From the NCBI GenBank assembly GCA_016935315.1, contig JAFGRD010000066.1, forward strand, positions 1 to 45,057: a stretch of 45,057 bases of DNA, written 5' to 3'. Made by a program: the position numbers and the translations under genes. Below are positions 1-8,300 of the stretch, one piece after another; position 1 is the first letter of the stretch; every line of letters starts with the position of its first letter. The stretch is from Pirellulales bacterium (lineage in GTDB: Bacteria; Planctomycetota; Planctomycetia; Pirellulales; Thermoguttaceae). The notes beneath the pieces were generated by a model. The model made no database searches. It was not told where the DNA came from and saw only the letters and a program-made list of their open reading frames with translations.

Positions 1-336
1 CCTGCTAAACCTGCCGCCGAAACAGTACGGCCAATGACTTGCCTCAAGGGGAATTCAGAGAAAATCATAGCGAGACGTGCGGAAAGAAAGGTGGAACGCG
101 TCACGGCGGCCCATTTCGGGCAGGTCACGACCGTAGGCGCGAATACCGCAGAAGGGCCCCGGCCTACAGGGTTCCATCGCGCCCCCGACCTCCAGGCCCG
201 CAGCCGGTGTTTCAAAGCCGCCGGTCGCGGGTGCCCGCGATAGCTCGGCTATCGGGCTATCCCGCTTGGCGCATGCCTTTCGGATATCACGGGTCTCCAT
301 CTCCTGGCACGTTCCGCGAGGAACCGCTTCAAAGAC
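1..336. other. No gene recognised; hairpin-bearing intergenic DNA
   Basis: Short open frames here have no Shine-Dalgarno sequence and no family resemblance, so I call no gene. Two back-to-back perfect hairpins are visible: CGCGGG/CCCGCG at 226-239 and CGATAGC/GCTATCG at 238-254. I looked for RNase P, tmRNA and SRP RNA landmarks and saw none. It could be the 3' region of a gene left of the window or an unassigned RNA. Confidence 0.4.
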
Positions 337-365
337 TTTACCACGGGTAATCGCCCTGCTAGGAT
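337..365 (+). promoter_or_regulatory. Possible sigma-70-type promoter for the CARDB/repeat protein gene
   Basis: TTTACC at 337-342 and TAGGAT at 360-365 are separated by exactly 17 bases, about 80 bases before the probable start codon. Each box matches consensus at four of six positions, so this is only a moderate candidate. Confidence 0.35.
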
Positions 366-444
366 GCGAGGGCAATAACCATGCTGGCGCGTATTGGTGC
401 CCCGTGAGGTAGACAACCGGTCAGCGCTTCCCATGAGGAGATCC

Positions 445-2217
445 ATGATGTTCACCCGCCGTTTCTCACGATTGCTTCGACTCATTGAGCCAACGCAGCA
501 CTGTTCCCGGTCGAATCGGAACACGGCCTACTCTGCAGCACGGTCACTGCGTGTGGAATCGCTGGAGGCACGTGATCTCTTGTCGGTGGCCGTCGTCTCG
601 GAGACCTTCAAGACGATGGACTTCACGGCCACCGGTCCCTTCAGTGGCACCATCTCCGGGATCGCTCCCTCGGCCGTTACCGTAGCTGGCACCCAGACCG
701 TCAATGGGCAAATCGCCTACACCAGTTCCACACAGGGTAGCGGCAGCGGAACGGCAAACGGGTCCGGCAACGCTGACGTTCCAGGCACCGGTACGGTTCC
801 GATCACTTTTACGGCAAGCGGTACGCTGAATGACGATGCCGGCACAATCAGCGGGCCCTGGACCGCGGACACGTTCAACGGGAGTCCGCTGGGGGAATCG
901 ATGAGCGGCGCGGGCACGTTCGACGTTTCAGATTTCTCCGTGCAGATCGATTCAACCTCCGCGAATTGGGACTTGACCTGGAACGGTACCATCGTGCCGA
1001 CTTCCACGGAAGCGTTTGACATCGCCATTGCCTCCGCGTCATGGATTGTAGGCGGGGTTCAGTTTGCGTTTGAAGTAACCGGGCCGGTGCAGAGCGCTAC
1101 CGATCACAGCACATCCATTACTGACGTGAAGTTGTACTACGCCGCCGGAACCGACCTAGGGGACATCCTTGGCAGTTCGCTGGGGTCGGTGCCAGTATAC
1201 TGGAATCAGGCAGGGGGAACGGCTTCCGACACGGCTATGGCAGCAGCGCCCAGCGGAGCCACTCACGTGCTGGTAGTTGCCGACCAGGCCGACTCGGTCA
1301 GCGAATCGAATGAGGGGAACAATGTGTTTGCTTTGGCACTTCCCGGTGACCAGAGCACGATCGGCCTCTACAACCCGGCCACCTCGGTCTTCTACTTGAG
1401 AAACTCCAACGACACGGGAACGGCTGATCTCACGTGTGCGTACGGTCCCGGAGGTCAAAGCTGGCAGCCGGTCGTCGGCGACTTCAACGGCGACGGAGCC
1501 GATACGATCGGACTCTACGACCCGAGTACGTCGATTTTCTACTTGAGGAATACTAATGACACGGGGCAGGCTGATCTTACGATCGCTTACGGGCCCGGCG
1601 GCCAAGGTTGGCATCCGATCGTCGGCGACTTCGATGGTGATGGTACGGATACCATCGGGCTTTACGATCCGTCCACGTCGATTTTCCATCTGCGGAACTC
1701 CAACGACAGCGGTCTGGCCAATCTGACAGTTGCCTACGGCCCGGGCGGATTGGGCTGGCAGCCGATGATCGGCGACTTCGATGGCAACGGTACCGACACG
1801 ATCGGTCTCTACGATCCCTCCGCCTCGGTGTTCTATTTGAGGAACTCCAACGACACGGGCGTGGCGGATCTGGTCGTTGCCTACGGGCCGGGTAGTCTGG
1901 GATGGGACCCAATGATTGGCGATTTCGACGGCGACCAGACCGACACGATCGGACTGCACAACCCGGACAATGGGAAGTTCTATTTGAGGAACTCCAACAG
2001 CAACGGCACGGCCGACCTGACCTTCGCTTACGGCCCTGCCGCGTCGGACTGGGTGCCGCTGACCGGCAATTGGACCGGGGCTGCCACGGCTACTGACAAC
2101 CTGCTAGCGGCAATGGCTGCCGAATTGGAGAGCCTTTCGGCCAAAGGGCTGACGAGTGGTTCCTCGCAGTCGGGCCTCAGTGCGGCCGAGGTAGACGCCC
2201 TGTTTGGTCAGATCTGA
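445..2217 (+). CDS. Secreted CARDB plus tandem-repeat (FG-GAP/VCBS-like) surface protein
   Basis: The product is about 590 residues. AGGAG at 436-440 supports a start at 445 or 448; the frame is open back to a TTG at 394. After a basic N-terminus comes VESLEARDLLS, the planctomycete extracellular-protein motif also seen in the 5392 gene as EPLEPRRVLDAG. A low-complexity Gly/Thr/Ser beta-rich part follows, then a CARDB-like segment (about residues 221-301, ending in ESNEGNN). Five 49-residue repeats (about residues 305-546) follow, each with TIGLY, FYLRN or similar, AYGPG and a GDFDGDG-type acidic loop likely to bind calcium. A short helical tail ends the protein. Adhesion or matrix binding is inferred from architecture; no catalytic residues are seen. 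Confidence 0.8.
   Translation: MMFTRRFSRLLRLIEPTQHCSRSNRNTAYSAARSLRVESLEARDLLSVAVVSETFKTMDFTATGPFSGTISGIAPSAVTVAGTQTVNGQIAYTSSTQGSGSGTANGSGNADVPGTGTVPITFTASGTLNDDAGTISGPWTADTFNGSPLGESMSGAGTFDVSDFSVQIDSTSANWDLTWNGTIVPTSTEAFDIAIASASWIVGGVQFAFEVTGPVQSATDHSTSITDVKLYYAAGTDLGDILGSSLGSVPVYWNQAGGTASDTAMAAAPSGATHVLVVADQADSVSESNEGNNVFALALPGDQSTIGLYNPATSVFYLRNSNDTGTADLTCAYGPGGQSWQPVVGDFNGDGADTIGLYDPSTSIFYLRNTNDTGQADLTIAYGPGGQGWHPIVGDFDGDGTDTIGLYDPSTSIFHLRNSNDSGLANLTVAYGPGGLGWQPMIGDFDGNGTDTIGLYDPSASVFYLRNSNDTGVADLVVAYGPGSLGWDPMIGDFDGDQTDTIGLHNPDNGKFYLRNSNSNGTADLTFAYGPAASDWVPLTGNWTGAATATDNLLAAMAAELESLSAKGLTSGSSQSGLSAAEVDALFGQI
1357..2085 (+). repeat. Five in-frame 147-bp tandem repeats
   Basis: The units begin near 1357, 1504, 1651, 1798 and 1945, each opening with ACGATCGG or close variants (Thr-Ile-Gly-Leu). 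Units are strongly similar at DNA level, with phrases such as TTGAGGAACTCCAACGAC recurring. This suggests recent duplication or ongoing homogenisation. The last unit is slightly degenerate. Confidence 0.8.
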
Positions 2218-2250
2218 TCGGCTCCGGTGCCGACCGAGACCGTCTTTTCC

Positions 2251-2284
2251 GCAGGCCCGATCTCTGTCGAGAGATCGGGCTTGC
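2251..2284 (+). terminator. Hairpin after the repeat-protein gene, possible terminator
   Basis: A 15-base arm at 2251-2265 pairs with 2270-2284 with one mismatch and a 4-base loop, starting 33 bases after the stop codon. There is no T-tract, so intrinsic termination is uncertain; the stem could equally protect the 3' end. Confidence 0.4.
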
Positions 2285-2305
2285 GGTAGGTGCACGGCGG
2301 GCGTG

Positions 2306-2342
2306 ATGGGTGGAAAGGCGTCTGCGCCGCCTTTCCACCCAT
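2306..2342 (-). repeat. GGAAAGGCG dispersed palindrome, copy 1
   Basis: The arms at 2306-2320 and 2328-2342 form a perfect 15-bp stem with a 7-base loop. Read on the minus strand, its 25-base core differs at one position from the core at 44809-44835. It is therefore a dispersed repeat, not a chance hairpin. It could also act as a bidirectional terminator. Confidence 0.6.
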
Positions 2343-2548
2343 AAGAATGCCCATCTTATTCTTTCACGAGTCCTAAAATGGGGGATCAGCCAGCTTGAAG
2401 TGGCTGCCGGCGTTGCGCACCATCCCCCGAAGAACAAGGCCGCTGGGCGTCCTTGCACTTTCACGTAGGTCCCATTCGTTCTTTTGCGAGAGCCAAGCGG
2501 CGACGTCTTTATCGACGCGGCACCCTCCAGTACACTTGAAGGGTTTTG

Positions 2549-2647
2549 TTGACGCTTGCACACTCAATGCGCGAGGGCGACCAACGGGAGCCCGACCTGT
2601 CCGGCCTCCCGTTGGTCGGCCTGGGTCATTCACAATGCAAAGATCAA
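2549..2647 (+). repeat. 99-bp palindromic element, copy 1
   Basis: The outer arms TTGACGCTTGCA (2549-2560) and TGCAAAGATCAA (2636-2647) are imperfect inverted repeats. The inner arms CGACCAACGGGAG and CTCCCGTTGGTCG form a perfect 13-bp stem. The element ends 28 bases before the GTPase start codon. The 206 bases to its left (2343-2548) contain no recognisable gene, though a short open frame (2469-2552) ends at the TGA inside the left arm. See copies at 12453, 18228 and 37494. Confidence 0.85.
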
Positions 2648-2675
2648 GAATGCCCGTTGCCGGTTGCTCGCTGCC

Positions 2676-3668
2676 ATGCCCGCCAATCTGACCCAGCAGT
2701 ATCTCAAGGCCGAGGAGGAGTATCGTCGGGCGACGACCGTCGATGAGGAGTTGAAGTGTCTGCAGGTGATGCTCCAGGAGATCCCCAAACACAAGGGGAC
2801 CGACCATCTGCAGGCCCAGATCAAGTCGAAGATCGCCAAGGCCAAACGAGAGATTACGGCCGAAAAGAAGGCCGGCAAGAAGACGAGGGGAATCAGAATA
2901 CCCCGCCAGGGAGCGGGGACCGCCATTCTGTTGGGTGGACCCAACGCCGGCAAGAGTCAGTTGGTCCGCAGTCTGACCCGGGCGACGCCCGAGGTGGCCC
3001 CGTATCCGTTTACGACGACCGTTCCCGCGCCGGCCATGATGCCCTGGGAAGACGTGCTGGTGCAACTGATCGATACGCCGCCGATCACGGCCGACTACTT
3101 GGAGACGCACCTGCACGGCCTGACCCGGGCGGCCGATCTGGCGTTGTTGCTGGTGGATTTCGGTAGCGACGACGGCATCGAGCAGTGCCAGGAGGTGCTC
3201 GACCGGCTGGCCACGACCAAGACCCGGCTGGCGGCCACGTCGTATCTCGACGAGGACGACGTGGGGCTTTCCTACACCCAAACGTTCCTGGTGGCCAACA
3301 AGATCGACGACCCCGACGCGCCCGCCCGGCTGAAGTTGTTTCACGAGCTTTGCCCGCTGGACTTTCCCGAATTCGTGATCTCGGCCCTGCACGGCACCGG
3401 GCTGGAGGAGTTGCGCAACGCGATCTACGGGGCGATGGACGTGGTTCGCGTCTACACGAAGCTGCCCGCGGCCAAGCAGGCCGACTTCGACCGGCCGTTT
3501 ACGGTCCGCCGCGGCAGCACGCTGCTGGAAATGGCCGGACACGTCCACAAGGACTACGTCGAGGGGCTGAGGTTTGCGCGGGTGTGGGGATCGGCCGTCC
3601 ACGACGGCACGGCCGTCAAGGGCGATTACGTGCTGCGGGACAAAGACGTCGTCGAACTGCACATGTGA
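2676..3668 (+). CDS. DRG/Obg-like GTPase with C-terminal TGS domain
   Basis: This is a 330-residue predicted GTP-binding protein. A charged helical N-terminus (1-75) precedes the G domain: GGPNAGKS P-loop at 87-94, a PFTTT switch I sequence near 111, DTPP (G3) at 133-136, NKID (G4) at 208-211 and an SAL-type G5. The last 65 residues form a TGS domain ending RDKDVVELHM. This order matches the DRG branch of Obg-type GTPases, linked to ribosomes in archaea and eukaryotes; a ribosomal role here is inferred. The frame is open to 2556, but that start lies inside the 99-bp repeat. MPANLTQQYL at 2676 begins the conserved part, although its Shine-Dalgarno is poor. The permease gene follows after 38 bases, probably in the same transcript. 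Confidence 0.85.
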   Translation: MPANLTQQYLKAEEEYRRATTVDEELKCLQVMLQEIPKHKGTDHLQAQIKSKIAKAKREITAEKKAGKKTRGIRIPRQGAGTAILLGGPNAGKSQLVRSLTRATPEVAPYPFTTTVPAPAMMPWEDVLVQLIDTPPITADYLETHLHGLTRAADLALLLVDFGSDDGIEQCQEVLDRLATTKTRLAATSYLDEDDVGLSYTQTFLVANKIDDPDAPARLKLFHELCPLDFPEFVISALHGTGLEELRNAIYGAMDVVRVYTKLPAAKQADFDRPFTVRRGSTLLEMAGHVHKDYVEGLRFARVWGSAVHDGTAVKGDYVLRDKDVVELHM

Positions 3669-3706
3669 CGGGCGGCGGTTGGCCCGTGCGAACAGGAGGT
3701 CGCGAC

Positions 3707-5143
3707 ATGCTTCAGAAGTGGTTCAGACTTTCCGAACACGGCACGACGGTGCGCACCGAGCTGCTGGCCGGGCTGACGACGTTTCTGACGATGGCCTACA
3801 TCATCTTCGTGCAGCCGGCCGTGCTTTCGGGGCAGATGTTCGGCAAGGACACCGGGATGGATTTCGGTTCGGTGACCACGGCCACCTGCCTGGCCGCCGC
3901 GGTGGCCACGCTGATCATGGGCATCTACGCCCGCTATCCGATCGGCCAGGCACCCGGCATGGGCGAGAACTTCTTTTTCGTTTTTTCGGTGCTGCCGGCC
4001 GTGGGCGTGACCTATGCCGCCCAGATCGCGGCCGGAAAAACAACGGCCTGGCAGGTGGGCTTGGGCGTGGTGTTCCTTGCCGGGGTGCTGTTTCTGCTGC
4101 TTTCGGTGCTGGGCGTGCGGGAGAAGCTGCTGGACGCGATCAGCCCGAGCATGCGGAGCGGCATCGCCGTGGGCATCGGCCTGTTCATCGCTTTCATCGG
4201 CCTGCAAAACACGGGCCTGGTCGTTGGCGACCCGGGGACCTGCGTGAAGCTGAATCGCCAGTTCGCCTCGCCCGATTTGATCGTGTTTTTCTACGGATTG
4301 CTGGTTACCGCGGGGCTCTACGCCTTGCGGGTGCGCGGGTCGATCGTCTGGGGCATTGTGGCCGGCACGATACTGGCCGTCTTGCTGAAGCTGGGGTTGC
4401 CCCACTTCCCCGAGTGGATTGCCCAATCCTCGCTGGTGACCGGGTCGAAGCTGATGACGCAGTTCTCGCTGGCCGACGGCGTCGTCTCGTCGCCCCCTTC
4501 GATCCGGCCGACCTTCTGGAAGCTGGATCTGGTCCACGCGCTGTCCTGGTCGATGCTCCCGTTCATCCTGATCTTCCTGTTCATGGATTTGTTCGACACG
4601 CTGGGTACGCTGATCGGCGTGAGCGAGCAGGCGGGGTTGGTCAAGGACGGCAGGCTGCCGCGGGCCAACCGGGCGTTGATGTCCGACGCCGTGGGCACGG
4701 TGGCCGGGGCCGCTTTGGGCACCAGTACCGTGACCAGCTTCATCGAGAGCGCCTCGGGCGTGGAACAGGGCGGGCGGACCGGCTTGACCGCCGTGACCGT
4801 CGGCGTGCTGTTTTTGCTGGCACCGTTCTTCTACCCGGTGATCGCCATGGTGGGCAGCTATCCGCCGATTACCGCCCCGGCGCTGGTGGTCGTCGGCTCG
4901 ATGATGATGCGCAACGTTATCCGCATCAAGTGGTCGAACTACGCCGAGGCGATGCCCACCTTCCTGGTCATCATCGGAATTCCCATGACCTATTCGATTG
5001 CCGACGGGTTGGCCCTGGGGTTTATTGCCTATCCGGTCATCAAACTCACGGCCGGCCAGGGGCGCGACGTGCGATGGCTGATGTACGTGATGGCGGTGGT
5101 ACTGGTGGCGTATTTCCTGCTGGTCCGCATGGAGGTGGGCTGA
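3707..5143 (+). CDS. NCS2-family purine/nucleobase permease (AzgA/PbuG-like)
   Basis: This 478-residue inner-membrane protein has about 12 hydrophobic segments. AGGAGG at 3694-3699, 7 bases before the ATG, fixes the start although the frame is open far upstream. Family hallmarks are ELLAGLTTFLTMAYI near the N-terminus, GQAPGMGENFFF in an early helix, and the substrate-site region FMDLFDTLGTLIGV followed by GTSTVTSFIESASGVEQGGRTGL. In this family a proton-coupled uptake of adenine, guanine or hypoxanthine is known; which base is used here cannot be told. It is probably co-transcribed with the upstream GTPase gene. Confidence 0.9.
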   Translation: MLQKWFRLSEHGTTVRTELLAGLTTFLTMAYIIFVQPAVLSGQMFGKDTGMDFGSVTTATCLAAAVATLIMGIYARYPIGQAPGMGENFFFVFSVLPAVGVTYAAQIAAGKTTAWQVGLGVVFLAGVLFLLLSVLGVREKLLDAISPSMRSGIAVGIGLFIAFIGLQNTGLVVGDPGTCVKLNRQFASPDLIVFFYGLLVTAGLYALRVRGSIVWGIVAGTILAVLLKLGLPHFPEWIAQSSLVTGSKLMTQFSLADGVVSSPPSIRPTFWKLDLVHALSWSMLPFILIFLFMDLFDTLGTLIGVSEQAGLVKDGRLPRANRALMSDAVGTVAGAALGTSTVTSFIESASGVEQGGRTGLTAVTVGVLFLLAPFFYPVIAMVGSYPPITAPALVVVGSMMMRNVIRIKWSNYAEAMPTFLVIIGIPMTYSIADGLALGFIAYPVIKLTAGQGRDVRWLMYVMAVVLVAYFLLVRMEVG

Positions 5144-5145
5144 TC

Positions 5146-5173
5146 GCGAGCCGCCCCGGTAGCGGCCTCTCGC
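5146..5173 (+). terminator. Possible terminator hairpin after the permease gene
   Basis: Outer arms GCGAG (5146-5150) and CTCGC (5169-5173) enclose inner arms CCGC and GCGG, starting two bases after the permease stop. No T-tract follows. Confidence 0.3.
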
Positions 5174-5213
5174 CGTCACCATGCCCGGAAACCCGAGAAA
5201 CGGCACAAGAAAC

Positions 5214-5242
5214 TTGTATGTTCTGCGAATAGCGGGCATAAT
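5214..5242 (+). promoter_or_regulatory. Sigma-70-type promoter for the CotH giant gene
   Basis: TTGTAT at 5214-5219 and CATAAT at 5237-5242 are spaced by 17 bases. The implied transcript starts near 5249 and has a leader of about 140 bases, with a small hairpin CTCGC/GCGAG at 5283-5296. A GGAG at 5382-5385 precedes the ATG at 5392. Confidence 0.5.
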
Positions 5243-5391
5243 GGCCGCACAAGCTTCTGAGGGGGCCGCCTGGGCAGGCACGCTCGCTTTCGCGAGACCG
5301 GGCGAAACGACCGCGCCGCCTTCCGGCCGCTCGATTTCCTTTCGGAGCGTGTTCGCTCGGAACCATCAGACCCGAATCGACGGAGATCGCC

Positions 5392-8300
5392 ATGGGGTCC
5401 ATCCGGACAAAACGACCCAATGCGACGACTGCACGGCGGGCCGCGCGGCGGCCGAAACACCCCGGGCCGAAGACCGTCGCCCACGCCCGGCTTGTCATGG
5501 AGCCGCTCGAACCGAGGCGGGTGCTCGACGCCGGCCCCCTGGTCGTCAGCGAGCTGATGGCGATCAACGAGAGCGTGCATCCCGACGGCGACGGCGACTA
5601 CTCCGACTGGATCGAGATCCACAATCCCACTGATGCGCGGGTGGATCTCGGCGGCTGGTACCTGACCGACGACGCGACGGACCTGATGAAGTGGCAGTTT
5701 CCCGGCGGCCAAGTGGACGCTGGCGGCTACCTGGTCGTCTTTGCATCGGGCAAAGACCCCAACGGTCCGGCGGGCCAGTGGCACACGAATTTCCAGCTCG
5801 ACGGCGACGGCGAGTATCTGGCCCTGGTGCGGCCCGACGGCGAGACCGTCTCGCACCAGTTCGCGCCCGAGTTTCCCGAGCAATTCGAGGACGTTTCTTA
5901 CGGCACGTCGCAGGATGCCACCGCCTTCACGCTCTCGGGCGAGGGGCTGACCTATCGGGTGCCGACGGCCGGCGACGCGGCGTTGGGCACCGCCTGGACC
6001 GCCCCCGGCTTCAACGACTCGGCATGGTCCGGCTTTGCCCTGCCGCCGCGCGTGCTGATCACCGAAGCATGCACCGGCAGTTGGGATTACGCAGAGATCC
6101 AGAACCTGTCCGGCGCAGTGGTCGACACGTCGGGCTGGGTGGTGGCGGCCAACGACGCTACCGGCGACGTGCCGGACATCAACACCGTCCATGCGACCCT
6201 CTGGACCCTGCCCGACTCGATCGGCGCGGACGATGTCCTCTACCGGACCGATAACCCGGACGACCCGAGCCACTACTGGAACGAGAACATCTTTTGGCGA
6301 ACCAGCGGCCCCGGGTGGGTGATGTTGGTCGACGATGCGGGCAACGTGGTCGATTTCGTGGTCTGGGGCTACGGCAGCGAGCAGATCACGTCGCTGGCGG
6401 TGACCATCAACGGGTTCGACGTGACGGCCGACGGGAGCTGGATCGGCGAATCGGTGGGAGTGAACCAGATCAGCGACGCCTCGCTGCAGCGCAGCGGGGT
6501 CAACGACCACGACGACCTTTCCGATTGGACCTTCGTCGCCCCCACGTCGCAAGGCGTGCAGAACGAGGGTCTGACCGTGCCGTTTTCCGGCCGCGGGGCG
6601 CCCGGCATCGGTTTCGAGCTCAGCCCGCCGGGGCTGGAGGGAGTCATCCAGATGGACGTGGCCGACGCGATGCACGGCCGGAACGCCTCGCTGTGGACCC
6701 GGATCCCCTTCGTGGTAGACAACCCGGGCGTGCTCGACACGATGGCCTTGCGGATGCGATACAACGACGGCTTCGCGGCCTACATCAACGGACGGGAGGT
6801 GGCACGCCGCAACGCGCCGGATCTGCTGGCCTTCGACGCCGCGGCCCCCGACGGCCGCAGCGTGGCCGAAACGCTGGTCGCCGAGGAAATCGAGTTGACC
6901 GACGCCCGGGACGCGCTGGTTGCCGGCACCAACGTGCTGGCCATCCACGGCCTGAACGCCGCCGCGACGGACGCGAACTTCCTGGTCTTGCCGGAGCTGG
7001 TCGTCACCAGTGCGCGCTACTTCGTGGAGCCGACACCCGGTCTGCCCAACGGCGCGGGGATCCTGGGATTCGTCGGCGACACGGCGTTCAGCGTCGACCG
7101 GGGCTTCTACCAGAACCCGTTCTTCCTGGCGATCACCACCGACACCCCGGGCACGTCGATCTACTACACGCTCGACGGCTCCGATCCCACCGAGGAGACG
7201 GGCATCCGATACGACGGTCACGTGTACATTTCGCGGACGACGACGGTGCGGGCCGCCGCGTTTCGGTCGGGCTACCAGCCGAGCAACATCGACACGCACA
7301 CCTACCTGTTTCTTTCGGACGTCGTGCGGCAATCGCCCAACGGCGAAGCCGCGGCCGGATGGCCGACCGGGCCGATCAACGGCCAGGTCCTCGATTACGG
7401 CATGGACCCGAATATCGTCAATGATTCCACTTGGGGCCCGCAACTCGCGGAGGCCCTCACCGCGATCCCCACGATGTCGATCGTGACCGACCTGGACAAC
7501 CTGCTCGATCCGGCCACGGGTATTTACACCCATCCGCGCGAGGACGGCGACTTTTGGGAGCGGCCGACGTCGATGGAGCTGATCTACCCGCCGGGCGCCG
7601 AAGGCCCCGGTTTTCCCGACGGGGCCGACGAGGGGTTCCAGATCGACGCCGGGCTGCGGATCCGCGGCGGCTACAGCCGCAGCACCAGCAATCCGAAGCA
7701 CGCCTTCCGCCTCTTTTTCCGCAACGAGTACGGCGACGGCAAGCTGAACTATCCGCTGTTCGGCGATGAGGGGACCGACAGCTTCGACAAGGTCGATTTG
7801 CGGACCGCCCAGAACTACTCGTGGAGCTTCGACGGCGGCAGTGCCAACGCCATGTGCCGCGACGTGTTCGTCCGCGACACCCAGGGGCTGACCGGCAATG
7901 CCTACACCCGCAGCCGCTATTACCACCTCTACATCAACGGCCAGTACTGGGGACTCTACCAGACGCAGGAGCGCAGCGAGGCAGCCTACGGGTCGTCGTA
8001 CTTTGGCGGCGAGCGAGAGAACTGGGACACCGTCAAGGTGACGACCGACGGCTACGTGATCCACGCCACCGACGGCAGCCTGGCCGCCTGGCAAGACGCG
8101 TGGAACCAGGCCAGGGCCGGGCTGGGCACCGACGCGGCGTATTACCGTATCCAGGGCCTGAACCCCGACGGCACGCGAAACCCGGCCTACCCGGTGCTGA
8201 TCGATATCGACAACCTGATCGATTACATGATCATCGTGCTCTACGACGGCGACCGCGACGCGCCGATTTCGAACTTCCTCAGCAACACCAGCCCGAACAA

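Noticed and set aside
1-336. RNase P RNA, tmRNA or SRP RNA
   Set aside because: Hairpins are present, but the conserved core sequences of these RNAs were not found.
2549-2647. 99-bp element as an integron attC site
   Set aside because: It is palindromic, similarly sized and next to stop codons. However, the GTTRRRY/RYYYAAC core sites are not matched and no integrase or promoterless cassette array is present.
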